Notes: generated by a model from the sequence alone, not told the origin. A DNA stretch of 64,000 nt from Pictodentalium vernedei (GCA_031216915.1 CM062290.1:385374718-385438717), one strand, 5' to 3'. Numbered from the stretch's first letter, positions 45,585 through 57,672 are shown. Numbers and translations: made by a program.

Positions 45585-46462
45585 GTCCTGGTACTCGCAC
45601 TAACCCCTGGCAATCAAAATACATAATAATAATATGATCCATTAATATAGAAAAAATAATTGAAATCAAAATATTTTGAAAAAATATTTTTTCAGAACAG
45701 CCCAAGTTTCTGAAAAGTAACGTTGAGCCCCAATGGATCCCAAGCCTAAGTGTGGACAAAAATTTTAAAAATATTTTAAACAATTTATTCAACACTTACG
45801 AACAATAATAATGTATCTAGTTATGATTAAAATAACATAAAGATATTATTATTTAGAAATCCCCCCCTCACACAGAGGGCTGTTGTAAATGTAAACAATG
45901 AGTGTAAAAAAACTAAAATAAGACTCCAGGCACCCAGGCCCGAAATCAGTTACCAAAAATACACCATCTGATGCAAAACAGAGACTTCCAGGGAAGAAAC
46001 TGCAGAACATCAGATGGTAGATGCAGAACACAACGCCTAACCACCCGTAGGTGAAGACGTAAACATGGGGAAAGAACAGAATTCATTCTGTTATTCAGCT
46101 AAAACTCCCAAGAAATTTTAGTAATAATAATTACAGAAACTATGCCAAAAGCATGGGAGAATAGCAAGGGGGAACTTAAAGGACAGGGAGAGAGGAAAAA
46201 CACTTGAAAAAACAGTGTAACTAAATAATCAGAATGACAACAAAATGGCTGCTGCCTTGAAAATAGGTAACTTAACATAATTTCATTAAAAAATTTTAAG
46301 TTACAGCCCTGATAATATTCTGTCACACATTCTTTTCCTCTCCTCCTTTTCTATCCTCCTTAGAATCACCATTTCACTAATATTTATGTGTCTGGCATCA
46401 TTTAAACTGAGATTTAAAAGCACAAAGATCAGTCAGATGTTAACTGATGAAGGGCCAAACTT

Positions 46463-46663
46463 AGAATGATAAATGGCGCCAATTTCGGAACGTCCTTGAC
46501 ACTGCGCATGCGCAGTAGGGGCGAAGTGTGGAGGGCCTTTCAGGACATGTTTTCTTTAGTTTTAGATGCAAATTTTGGGGATTGGGGGGCAAAATTTGTG
46601 TTTGGCCCTATATTTTAAGAGTTAGCACCAGCTATGTCTGGGTCATTGGTACAGTATAAAAAT
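46463..46663. repeat. DIRS copy 2 ITR, coding 5' side
   Basis: Ends 'cagtataaaaat' at 46663. Carries 'agaatgataaatggcgcc' and 'agtaggggcgaag', matching its own partner ITR. Confidence 0.87.
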
Positions 46664-47234
46664 ATTAAATACTTTTGAATGATAGAAACAAAAGCAAGCA
46701 CATCTCAAGGAAGGGGCTGAAATTCAAGGACTTTTCATTGGAGTGGGAACCCTGAAACAAACCTGACAATGCACTCACTGTTAATCAAGTTTTCGAAATT
46801 TAAATTCAACAAAAAAGGTAATGTTTATGAAATGACAAGAAAATTACTGTATTTACTGTTTAATTACACTGGTTGTTATTAAACTAGTGCACCTCATAGT
46901 GAGAGACTTAAACGGGGAGACTTTATTCTCAAGGAGCAGCAAAGTATGGCAAACAAATACTTTGAACAACCTTGAAGTAAACAGATTTGAAAATTTGTCA
47001 CCCACCCTATATGCCCATCATGTAATAATTTTTCATATACGGAAATTAAAATAATAACATCTGGTCATCCAAGCTCTAGATCTTCAAGTTCTTCCAGTAA
47101 TGACTGTTCAGTTTTAAGTTTCGCCAACTGAAAATAAAACAGAAAAAAAACCAGTTACTTCTTTCAGAAGAGATCTGACCTGCTCATTAGATATATCTGG
47201 TCGAGTGCTAAGTAGAGCATCTGTAATTTATACT
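46664..47234. other. AT-rich spacer, nothing coding
   Basis: Near 46740-46754 there is a lone hAT-type end 'gtgggaaccctg'. Otherwise unique-looking DNA with no gene or RNA recognised. Confidence 0.45.
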
Positions 47235-47390
47235 CAGAACAACACACACACTTGTGTGAATGGGCTAATCTATATGGCACGAGTGCCAGCGTTGAAGGAT
47301 AGAATGAGAGGCCACATGCCTCGAGTTTTATCCTTCCACGATGACACAAGTGCCTATCGATTAACCCATTCACATTCGTATGTCGTTCTG
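47235..47390. repeat. Foldback with about 62-67-bp arms
   Basis: 47235-47301 and 47329-47390 are inverted copies with several mismatches. Both hold 'cttgtgtgaatgggctaat'-like sequence, and the ends 'cagaac' and 'ttctg' pair. The 27-bp loop includes 'ggccacatgcctcgag'. No target duplication was seen. Confidence 0.65.
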
Positions 47391-47892
47391 TGTTTATTAC
47401 AGGCCTTCACGTCTATAAAAACAATTATTAGAAGGACACTCCGCAATTCATTTGACAACTATCAACACAAAGAACACATTTTATCACCAACCAAATTTGC
47501 GGGGTTGGGGGGGGGGGGGGGACCCATGTTACCATTTCTGTTACCACCTACTGGCATATAGAACACATTGGAACTCAGGGGACGATTTTCAGCTATCGCT
47601 AGCAATTCAAACTGTAGTTGTGCTGCACGATTTGTAGACAATTACAGTGAAATTTCGCTTCTATTTAAAAATAGTTCAACGATTTCCATTCCGCACAAAC
47701 GTGCGGAACAGATTTTCATTTTTCACATGGTTTAGTGTTGCTGTAGATGGGGATTACATGAAATTGCTGTACCAAGTTCACTAAAATTGATCTGAGCCAA
47801 GGTAAACAGCCGAGGAAAACGGATTTTAGTGAACAAGGTTTAAAAATTTTATGTGAAATCATGATGAATTTGAGATTCTTTTTATCACATAC
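47391..47892. other. Spacer with G-run
   Basis: G-run at 47506-47520. 'agaacacattggaactcag' near 47560 repeats one arm of the hairpin at 20983-21038. Nothing else is recognised. Confidence 0.4.
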
Positions 47893-48161
47893 TATGTGAT
47901 CAAGGCTGAAAATAAGCCGACTGTCGTCTGCAAAATGAGGTCCCCAGAGGGTGAATTTGGTGATGCTACCCTGCACAGCAGGGTAGCATCACCAAATTTA
48001 CCCTCTGTGAACCTCAGTCTGAATCAAGGTCTCAAGCCAAAACAGAACGATGTACCTAGAGGATAAATTGGCCCACTGTTTGGGATAGCATCAGCAAATT
48101 CACCCTCTGGGGACCCCATTTTGCAAATGACAGGTTGCTTATATTCAGGCTTGTATGTAAT
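47893..48161. mobile_element. hAT-type MITE family C, copy 2
   Basis: The element 47901-48153 is 253 bp with ends CAAGGCTGAAAATAAGC and GCTTATATTCAGGCTTG. Flanks TATGTGAT (47893-47900) and TATGTAAT (48154-48161) make an 8-bp duplication with one change. The inside is a foldback with 'accctgcacagcagggt' at its centre. Confidence 0.82.
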
Positions 48162-48244
48162 TTAACCTTTTAGCAAAAAAAGCGACTGAAGCTGGTCAGC
48201 ACTGTTCACAAAAATCGCCATTTTTTTTCCAAGTTTTACCTAAA

Positions 48245-49831
48245 ATGAAAGTGCCAATGACACTGCAGCTCAACTTGTCCAAGAAGAGACTGAACTAAAT
48301 AGAAAGATCCAGTAATGCCATGTCATTCACTCCAGTTTCTACAGAAAAGACATCACACCAAACCTACAAATGAAATCTGAAACAATTGGGTGAAGGATGG
48401 GCCTGTTGGGAGTACTAATGGAATTGTTGACAATTTATATGTCAAATCCAAGATGGCTGGTGGCACCTATCTTTTTCAACAGAGTGCAGAAAAATTTAAT
48501 AACTCCCATCTGGACATCATTCCAAAGTTACATATAAAGTTTGAATAAGATCGGGTGAGAGGTGCAGCCTGTAGGGTCTGCTAATAGAATTGTTGACAAT
48601 TTATATGCCAAACTCAAGATGGCCAATGGCGGCTATGTTTTTCAACAAAATTCAGATAAATTTGATAGCTCCCATCTAGATATCACACCAAAACTACGTA
48701 TGAAATTTGTAAAATATTGGAGGAGAGATGTGGCCTGCAGGGTATGCTAATGGAATTGTTGACAATTCATATGCCAATCCAAGATGGCTGCTGGCTGCTA
48801 TATTTTTTAACGAAATACTGAAAAATTGATAGTTGTCCTCTAGACACCACACCAAAGCTATAAGTGAAATTCAAAAAAGATCAGGTGAGAGATGCGACCT
48901 TTAGAGTGTGCTAATGGAATTGTTGACAATTAATATCTGAATCCAAGATGGCTGCCGGCAGCCATGTTTTTGAACAAAATTCAGAAATATTTGATATATC
49001 CTATTTAGACATCACACCAAAGCTACATATGAAATTTGAAAAAGATTGGGTGAGAGATGTGGCCTGTCAGGTGGGCCAATGGAACTGTTGACAATTTATA
49101 TGCCAAATCTTAGATGGCCACTGGCGGCCTGTTTTTTAAGGAAATTCAGAAAACTTTGATAGCTCCCATCTAGATATTGCCCATATGCTAAATATGAAAT
49201 TTGTGACTGATCGGGTGAGAGCTGCAACCTGTAGGGCATGCTAAAGAAATTGTTGGACAATTTATATCCGAATCCAAGATGGCCACTGGTGGCCATGTTT
49301 TACGAAAAAATTTGAAAAAAAATGATGGCTCCCATCTGGACATCACACCAAAGGTAATTATGAAATTTGAAAAAGATTTGGTAAGAGATGCGGCCTGTAG
49401 GGTGTGCTAATGGAATTGTTGACAATTTATATGCCAAATCTAAGATCACTGGCAGCCATTTTTTTTTAACAAAATTCGGAAAAATTCGATAGCTCCCATT
49501 TAGACATTGCCCCAATGCTACATATGAAATTCGTGACTGATCAGGGGAGAGCTGCCACCTGTAGGGTGTGCTAAAGGAATTGTTGGACAATTTATATCCA
49601 AATCGAAGATGGCCACTGGCAGCCATGTTTTTTAACGAAATTAAAAAAAAATCGATATCTCCCATCTAGACATTTCCCCAAAGCCATGTATGAAATTTGG
49701 AACTGATCGGGCGAGAGCTGCCGTCTGTAGGGAGTGCTAAAGGAAATGTGGATGGATGGACAGACATGCGGACGAACGGCAGATCACAACTCATCCCAAT
49801 ATCTCAAACTTGACGTCATCAAGTTGAGCTA
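48245..49831 (+). mobile_element. Tandem-core element A4
   Basis: 5' end 'atgaaagtgccaatgacac' and 'tgcagctcaacttg'. 3' end 'caaacttgacgtcatcaagttgagcta' type hairpin, quoted as 'caaacttgac' and 'tcaagttgagcta'. The core is a third type: about eight ~165-bp units with 'gaattgttgacaatttatat' and 'aagatggc'. A 'gacagacatgcggacg' lead precedes the 3' end. So A ends occur with at least three different cores. Confidence 0.68.
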
Positions 49832-50089
49832 AAAATAGCTTAGGACTCCTCAGTTGAATGAGCTCATTGAGGGATCAGATGCTTTGTGTTTTGAGACAAA
49901 AAATGAAAATAATTAGTTATTCAGCATATGTTTTCTGAAAATGTCTGGTATTTGTATAAGGTAGACAGTTAAGGAAAAACAGAAGATTAATTCATTTCTA
50001 CTTCTGAAACCAACCAACTCACAACGTTACATCGACTTCTGATGTCAGTCCCGTATTAGATGTGTTTTGAATGATATTTTCTCAAATGA
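49832..50089. other. Family-P MITE scrap and spacer
   Basis: Bases 49845-49930 contain 'gagctcattgaggg' and 'tgagacaaaaaatgaaaat', half of a family-P centre, without ends. The remainder is unassigned. Confidence 0.45.
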
Positions 50090-50358
50090 ACTATTTGCAA
50101 GCCAGAAAATAAGCAGACTGTCATTTGCAAAATGAGGTCCCCAGAGGGTGAATTTAGTGATGCTACCCTGCACAGTTGGGTAGCATCACTAAATTTACCC
50201 TCTGTGAACCTCAATCTGAATCAGGGTCTAAAATCTAAACAGAAAGAATTACCCAGAGGATAAATTGGCCCACTGTATGGGATAGCAACATCAAATTCAC
50301 CTTCTGGGGACCTCATTCTGCAAATGTCAGACAAATTATTTTCAGGTCTGGCTATTTG
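50090..50358. mobile_element. hAT-type MITE family C, copy 3
   Basis: The element 50098-50350 is again 253 bp, with ends CAAGCCAGAAAATAAGC and TTATTTTCAGGTCTG. Flanks ACTATTTG (50090-50097) and GCTATTTG (50351-50358) give an 8-bp duplication with one change. The internal foldback has the same 'gagggtgaattt' arms. Confidence 0.82.
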
Positions 50359-50529
50359 ATGGAGTTTGTGTGATAAATTATTTTTCAAAGATGATTTGTA
50401 ACAGGAGTAATGCTGCTACTAAGGGGAGCCTTAGTGTAAGAAGATTTTGATTCCAATAAATTGTAACACAACAATTCTATATGATACATATCTACATATC
50501 CCACGTAATTTACAAATTGAGCAGTTGAA

Positions 50530-50650
50530 AAATAATATTTCAACAATACCATATCATATGACCACCTTTTTGGAATGAGCTCGTTCCAATGAGAGGTCAC
50601 ATGATTTGGTTTTGTTGAAATTTTTGAAAGATTTGAAAAAAAAATGTTTA
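50530..50650. repeat. Family-P-like MITE centre, variant
   Basis: 'atttcaacaataccatatca' pairs with 'tgatttggttttgttgaaat' around 'gagctcgttccaatgag'. The ends are not clear. Related to 32940 and 35705. Confidence 0.5.
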
Positions 50651-50690
50651 CAATAAAAAAATGTTGATATCGTCTGTATTGATTAAGGGG

Positions 50691-50849
50691 TTAACCCTTT
50701 ACCTAACAAGAAAAGCAGACGACACTTTCAAATAAAATTCTTGAATAACTATTTTTTTCATTTTTTGCATGAAAAACATCGCTTATGGCACCTCATTGGA
50801 ACGAGTTCGTTGCAATGAGGGGTCATAAGCTAAGTTTTCGAAACAAAAA
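50691..50849. mobile_element. Family-P MITE cut by DIRS copy 3
   Basis: TTAA at 50691-50694, then CCCTTTACCTAAC and the left and central palindrome up to 'cgaaacaaaaa'. There DIRS copy 3 begins. In intact MITEs the sequence continues 'acaaaaaatgaaaa', so the insertion point is inside the A-run. The MITE's right half should lie beyond copies 3 and 4, outside the window. Confidence 0.83.
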
Positions 50850-51077
50850 GTTAAAAAATTTATAGTAATTTATATATTTTTTATACTTACCAATGACCCA
50901 GACATAGCTGGTGCTAACTCTTAAAAATGTAGGGCCAAACACAAATTTTGCCCCCCAATCCCCAAAATTTGCATCTAAAACCAAAGAAAACATGTCCTGA
51001 ATGGCCCTCCATACTTCACCTCTACTGCGCATGCGCAGTGTCAAGGACGTCCCGAAATTGGCGCCATTAATCACTCT
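50850..51077. repeat. DIRS copy 3 ITR, coding 3' side
   Basis: Starts gttaaaaaattt as in the other copies and ends near 'ggcgccattaatcactct'. TGCGCATGCGCA is present. The partner ITR is not in the window. Confidence 0.85.
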
Positions 51078-51152
51078 TATAATCAGTGCCTGGTAAGCGC
51101 TATGTACTCAGCGGGGAGGTATGAGTGCCCAACTCCTGGGAGGGCCATCCCC

Positions 51153-51241
51153 GTCTGGGTCATTGGTAAGTATAAAAAATATATAAATTACTATAAATTT
51201 TTTAACATTTTTATACTGTACCAATGACCCAGACATAGCTG
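51153..51241. repeat. DIRS copy 3 internal complementary region
   Basis: Fused complements of the outer ends, 303 bp inside the element. It carries 'gacccagacatagctg' like copies 1 and 2. Confidence 0.86.
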
Positions 51242-51810
51242 AATAGTAAAAAGGCTGGAGGGCCTAGGACATAGAGGAAAATCCAATAAGCTCAACTATA
51301 TAAAATAGAGTCATCCCCTCGAGGGGAAAAGGAGTATTAGGCCTTACATGTATCTTTCTTATTTATGATAAATTAGAAAGACACAACACCTTCCATAATT
51401 GAGCATCATAACATCCATGTACTCTATTAACATCCAGTATAATCCTTATACTAATAATTTTTAAAGTAAGCCAAAAAATAAAGTTAGTCTAGAGAATTGA
51501 GACTCTTTATACTCTTTTAAAAGTGTCCGAGGATTGTATAATAACGCCCGTTTGACACGTGATATATTCAAAAGCTATACTTTAAAAACTATGACCTGAA
51601 TGAATTTTTAAAAGATAAACTTATCACTTTAAAACCATCCCAGTAACAGCTCAGAATTACTGACTCCGGAGGAGGTATCCCCTTGTTTTCATAATAAAAC
51701 AGTTGACCCAAGGGAACACCCTCCCCCCCCCCCCCCCTTCTCCTTGCCCTGGGTCAAATAGCCCAGAGCGAAGAGGGCAGCAGGACGGAGTCACTGCCGG
51801 AACAGAAAGC

Positions 51811-52960
51811 CTACCTAGCTATAGTTGCAACTGTTAAGTTAACGACATTCTGAGCAGCAGATAATGGACCTAAACAATGCAGGCCTCCAGAAATGAACTC
51901 AATATTTCTGAGATAAAAATTCATGAATGTGGATGGCTGAGACCAATATGCAGCCTTCATTAAATCTATAATAGCGACACTATTTACGTAAGCCCAAGAT
52001 GTAGAAAGAGCTCTTACTTCATGAGCCGAAATCTTAAGCACAAACTGCTGAGTTAATGATAGATTACCATAAGCAGTACCGATAGTTAATTGAATCCATT
52101 AGCAATAGAATGGACCGTAATGTCCTTCTATTAGGCATCAAAGACAGAAGAAGCTTTACGTCCTTACATATAAACTGAGATCTGTTTATAAATATGTAAA
52201 CTCTAACCGGACAGAGTAAAGGCCTATGCCCGTACGAAGACAGAAGGACCTTAATAACAATAGGTTCTGGATATTTATTAGAAGCCTGATTCTTAACCAA
52301 AAATCCAACATAAGTAGTAAAGGAAATAGTGTTTCCGAAACTACGAAAGTGAGAATCGTCCACCGATAGTGCATGAAGCTCACTGACTCCTCAGTAGAAG
52401 AAAAGACTAAGAAAATTACTGTCTTAAAGGGCCAGAATTTGAAAACTACTGTTTCCAGAGGCTCAAATGGTTACTTAGCTAAATAAAAACCCAAGCTAAA
52501 TTCCGTATAGGAATTAATCTAAGGATTCTAGGTCTATTTATCGAAAAGTTTCTAACTAACTTAGATAAAGAGACATTAGACTCAATTGTAAACTATCATG
52601 GAGTGCATAGGTATGAGATAACATAGACCTATAACCTTAATAGTAACAGGCTGCAGTTGATCTTGTCAAACAAGTATACTAGAAAGTTTGCAATGTCTAA
52701 TATGGAGGGATAAAAAATATCAACATAATGATCCCTACACCAACGACGGAAGAGCCTCCACTTTAGCCGCATAGTATAGCGAAGAGGAGGTTCTCCTACA
52801 GTAAGAAATCGCGTCCATTGCTCGTCCTGTACAATGCTTGCCGTGCAAGAAGGACCACACAACGGAATACATGAAGGTTGAGACCTTGCGGGTTGTGATG
52901 AAGTTGACACGATTTCCCCAGCGAAAGAAGATCCTCTCATGGAGGAAGTTTTCGCGGTAA
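51811..52960 (-). pseudogene. Tyrosine recombinase remnant (DIRS copy 3)
   Basis: The frame 51811-52041 keeps the C-terminal catalytic block: 'HEVRALSTSWAY' with the H-x-x-R pair, and 'NFYLRNIE' with the tyrosine. Upstream the frame is broken (52064-52363, 52186-52383, 52629-52994). It is the best-preserved recombinase end among the defective copies. A C-run lies at 51722-51737. Confidence 0.78.
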
Positions 52961-53760
52961 GTCCCACAGCAGACACCTGAGTAAATTTATCCACGGTCTC
53001 TGTGAAGACAGAGATGCTACCAACAGAATTGTATTGTGGATGTTATCTTAGCAATACTTGCTGAATCAACAGCGCTGGAGGATACGCATATCCTATCATT
53101 CCGTCCTATTAGATCAATAGACCATTAACTACATAAGCTCAGGGATCCGGACATGGAAACACATACATCTGCAATTGATTAGTGAGTTGTGTCGCAGATA
53201 AATTATCATTGGGCGCTCCCACTGATAGCAAATCTGATTGAATACTTGTTTGTTGAGAGTCCATTCTGACGGCAACAAGCGACCCTTACGTGAAAGGGAG
53301 TCTGCTAATACAATCAGACGACCCGGAATATGACGGACCGAAGCAGAACTTGGTGTTCTAGAACAAACAGAAGGATTCTTTCCGTTAAATTGAATAACGG
53401 AAACGAATGAGTGCCTCCATGGTTCCGGAGATACGCAACTACTGTCGTATTATCGGACAGGATAGGACATGCGTTTCTGAATAATGTTCATCCAATGACA
53501 TAGTGCAAGCCAAAATAACATCATTTCCTGGAAGTTAAGTGCTTGCCTAGAAACTGCGGAACCCAAAGACCCTGGCACTTCGAATCCGTTGGGATCAATA
53601 TTGTACCCCAACCTGTTTGACTGGCATCCATCATAACCATAAAACTCGGATCCGGCAACTGAAGTGGCACTCTCTGAGTCAACCACGGAATGTTTGCCCA
53701 AGTCTGAATCTCTTGGTACACTTGATAGACAAGAGAACGTGTATATCGAGCAATTCATAG
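52961..53760 (-). pseudogene. RNase H / methylase-like remnant (DIRS copy 3)
   Basis: The 66-aa frame 53521-53721 keeps 'QEIQTWANIPWLTQ', matching the start of the RNase H region in copy 4 (residues about 278-291 of the post-stop frame). The shared deletion junction is near 53755 ('gagcaattcatagattgc'). Confidence 0.75.
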
Positions 53761-56700
53761 ATTGCTGAAAGGTAGCCGTCGAAGAGAAGCTTCTCCGAGA
53801 CCGAAGCGACTCTGAGAGAGTTCTTCACCTTACTATCCACGTGCGTGGATGTAGCTAGGGCTGCATCACGTCTAACCACCTCCAGGTTGCCACTGAAGGG
53901 CGGAGTTAACGTGGAAAAACTACTGCCCCTGAAAGAAATCTCATTGAGGATCATATCCTGGAATTCTTTCTCTTGAAGACGTAATGATAACGCCTCAGTA
54001 AGGTGGTCTACGTATGATAATGCGTCTAAGTTAAGTCTATTAGACATCATTGTCGTTTCCAACGTCGTGGTTGGAATTGACATAGACGGTGAAAAAGATA
54101 ATTCCCAGTCTTCATCCTCGCTGTCTTAGACGCATAGGAACTCTCGATATGCCCTGTTCTGCCAATAAAAATTTATTTTCCTAGAATTGATAAAAGGCAG
54201 AATAGAGCATTGCGGACAAGAAACTAGACTAGCATGTTTGGTAGCAAGCTTATATATAGCGTCGTTCAATAATTCGAATGTTCATTATTGGACTGCGTTG
54301 GCAACTCAGGGACAATGTCCCTGAACAGATCCAAAACTCTGTGTCCAATGACGCTATTAGTCTCTTATCCAGCATCGCAGCAATGTAGTCCGACGGAACA
54401 ACCTGTGGAAGATAATGCCGGAAGAAATGTATGGCAGCTTCTGTTGTTCCGAAAGGGAAAGCTCGAAATCGTCCGAATCCCTTTCGCCATCCTGTCGGAC
54501 CCTATGAAGTGTTTGGTCGTCCGTACCTGAAGCAACAGCGGAGAGCAACTACCCAGCGCCGTCGGATTATTCCTGATCCGACCGAGAATCTGTCGTTTGC
54601 TGGGATGCTGCGATAAGCTGTGCTATTTTGGATAGCACGTCCGTCACTGAGGCCTGTGGAGAAGCGGTCTTACGATGCTTTGCCGCTGGAAGCTCCGTGT
54701 TCGTTACCCCGTGCATACTTCTATTATGCGAGCGACCGGAGTGTACAGGCCTCGTGTCCCTTGGCTACCGGATGGCGTGACCTGTTTGCCGTGGAATCAC
54801 TGAATGACGAAGCTGGCCGGATACTCGAGGTCACGTAGCCAATGTGCGGTCGTGTGCGCTGCTGTGAGGATGAGGAAGCATTATCGACAGTCACACGGAC
54901 TGTCTATGTAACGGAGCGTCCCGAGCGGCGGACATATGCCCCGAATGCGAAATGTCTGTACCACAACATCCGGTCCCATATGTTGTTGTACGAGAGAGGG
55001 ACCTCTCTCGCTCGCAGCCCGGATGGACCTGGACGAGCTAGGAACCGGACTAACAGGCTTCCTCCGATCTCTCCTCTAATCCGTCGTCACTGGGTGTGTA
55101 CTAAAGTCTAATATAGTGCTCGCATCACCCAAATTTCCTTCCTAGACCGCAACGGACGAACCCAACTGCCGAACCATTCGATGAATGGACGCTACACCGG
55201 GTGAGCTAGCGAATGTCAACTCTGTCGATCCTACTAGGGACCTCTTAGGCGACTGACGTATTCCATGAGCACTAATTGCCGCTAGCTCTTCATTAACTAT
55301 GACGACAGAGGCACACTTTTGAAAGACATCTCAGTCATTTTGCGAACAAGAAACCAGACATGCTTGTAACTAGCAAGCATATAAAAAAAAATATATATAG
55401 CGTCGTTCAATAAATCGAAAGTTCTGTGACATTATTGGACTGTGTCGGAACTGAGGGACGATGTCCCTGAACCGAACCAAAAATTTCTGTGTCCACCGAC
55501 GCTATCAGTTTCTTATCCGGCATCGCAGCATTCTGGTCCGACGAAAGAACCTCTAGAAGATAAAGTCGGATGACATATACAGCAGCTTATGTTGTTCCGA
55601 AAGGGAAAGCTCGAAATCCTCCGAATCCCTTTCGGCATCCCGCCGGACCGTATGAAATTTTCGGTCGTCTGTACCTGATGCTTCCGTGGAGCGTCCCACC
55701 CAGCGTCGTCGGATATTACATGATGAGACAGAGATTCTGTCGTTGCTGGGATGCTGCGATAAGTTGTGCTATTTGGGATAGCACGTCCGTCACCGAGGCC
55801 TGTGCAGTAGCGGTCTTACGATGCTTTGCCGCTGGAAGCTCCGTGTACGTTGACTCCCGCATACTTTCTTATGCGAACGTCCAGAGTCTCCAGGCCTCGT
55901 GTCCCTGGCTATCAGATGACGTGTCCTGGTCGCCGCTGATTCTCTGATTAGCGAAGTTGACTGGATATCCGAGGTCACGTAGCCAAGAGCGGTCGTGTGC
56001 GCTACCATGAGGATGAGGAAGTCTTATTGACAGTCTCTCCGGGCTGTCTATCTAACGGAGCGTCCCGAGCGGCGGACGTATGCTCCGAATGCGAAACATT
56101 TTGTACCACAACATCTGGGGCCAGATGTTGTTGTACGAGAGAGGGGCCTCTCTCGCTCGCAGTCCGGATGGACCTGGATGAGCTAGGAACCGGACTAAAA
56201 GGCTTCCTCCGTTCTCTCCTCTAATCCGCCGTCACTGGGTGTGCATTTGGTTGATTCATAGTGCTCGCATCACCCAAAACTCCTTCTGGATCGCAACGGA
56301 CGAACCCGGCTGCCGAACCATTCGATGAATGGACACTACACTGGGCGAGCTAGCGGACGTCAAAGGCCGTCGATCCTACTAGGGACCTCTTAAGCATTTG
56401 ACGTATTTTCATGAGCACTTTTCCGCTAGCTCTTCATTAATTGTGACGACGGAGGCACACTTTTGGAAGACATCACGGATACATCACCCTGTTCTTGATC
56501 GTCTGAAATAGAGATTGATAAACTAGAGTGACCCTGCGGGGAAAGGACCGGAATGGCCATTTCCCCACTAACATACGTGACACACGCTTCCCATGTCATC
56601 GAAATTAACACATACTGAACAGGAGTTAGTGCGAGTACACTGACTACATTTATACAATGATTATGAAAGTCAGAGGAAGATTTCCTCTTATTACAATTGA

Positions 56701-56761
56701 ACAATATCCTTTCAATGTGAAAAGAAAACAAAGTCCTAGTACTCGCACCAACCCCTGACAA
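53761..56761 (-). pseudogene. gag remnant with tandem duplication (DIRS copy 3)
   Basis: The duplicated units are 54212-55341 and 55342 to about 56470. The frame 53679-54083 spans the C-terminal gag block 'VRRDAALATSTHVDSKVKN'. The N-terminal end near 56426-56761 still has 'RKSSSDFHNHC'. Frames are broken throughout. Confidence 0.75.
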
Positions 56762-57444
56762 TCAAAATACATAATAACATGATCCATTAACATAGAAAAA
56801 ATAATTGAAATCAAAAAAAAATTTTGAAAAAATATTTTTTCAGAAAAGCCCAAGTTTCTGAAAAGTAACGTTGAGCCCCAATGGATCCCAAGCCTAAGTG
56901 TGGGCAAAAATTTTAAAAATATTTTAAAAAATTAATGCAACACTTACGAACAATAATAATGTATCTAGTAATGAATAAACTAACATCAAGATATTATTTT
57001 TTAGAAATCCCCCCTCACACAGAGGGCTGATGTGAATGTAAACAAGAAGTGTAAAAACACCAGAAACAAGACTCCAGGCACTGATAACCCTGGCCCGAAA
57101 TCAGTTACCAATAATACACTATCTGATGCAAAACAGAGACTTCCAGGGAAGAAACTGCAGAACATCAGATGGTAGATGCAGAACACTACGCCTAACCACC
57201 CATAAGTGAAGACGTAAACATGGGGAAAAGAACAGAATTCATTCTGTTATCCAGCTAAAACTCCCAAGAAATTTTAGTAATAATATTACAGAAAATATGC
57301 CAAAAGCATGGGAGAATAGCAAGGGGGAACTTAAAGGAAAGGGAGAGAGGAAAACACTGAACAAGCAGTGTAACTTGATAACAAGAATGACAACAACAGG
57401 CTCTTGCCTCGAAAATAGGTAACTTAACATAATTTCATTAAAAA

Positions 57445-57672
57445 GTTAAAAAATTTATAGTAATTTATATATTTTTTATACTTACCAATGACCCAGACTT
57501 AGCTGGTGCTAACTCCAACAAAACCAGGGCCAAACACAAATTTTGCCCCCCAATCCCCAAAATTTGCATCCAAAACAAAAAGAAATCATGTCCTAAAGGA
57601 CCTCCATAGTACGCCTCTACTGCGCATACGCAGTGACGCAGTCGTCCCGAAATTGGCGCCAATTATCATTCT
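57445..57672. repeat. DIRS copy 4 ITR, coding 3' side
   Basis: Begins gttaaaaaattt and carries 'gacccagacttagctggtg'. The palindrome site is TGCGCATACGCA, one base off the symmetric form of copies 1-3. On the coding strand the outer end includes 'ttggtaagtat', which looks like a splice donor. Confidence 0.86.

Larger units (their letters stand above)
39672..46663 (-). mobile_element. DIRS-like retrotransposon copy 2 (non-autonomous, chimeric)
   Basis: Complete at 6992 bp, inserted between '...ggtggaaa' and 'attaaatac...'. ITRs, ICR, RT deletion and gag duplication are as in copy 1. It differs in carrying an extra ~400-bp segment (44550-44950) nearly identical to the gag of copy 4. All coding remnants are broken, and it relies on other elements to move. 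Confidence 0.87.
50850..57444 (-). mobile_element. DIRS-like copy 3 (non-autonomous), interrupted by copy 4
   Basis: The left end is in a family-P MITE. The same RT deletion junction and gag duplication as copies 1 and 2 are present. At 57444 the sequence stops inside 'catttcattaaaa', which continues 'attttaagttac' in copy 1 (10261), and copy 4 begins. The remaining ~370 bp with the second ITR should follow copy 4 beyond the window. Confidence 0.87.

Noticed and set aside
36873-46754. One large hAT element with CAGGGTTCCCACT ends holding DIRS copy 2
   Set aside because: The ends match, but flanking 8-mers ttaaaaca and aaacaaac do not, and no transposase is seen between them; treated as two lone ends.
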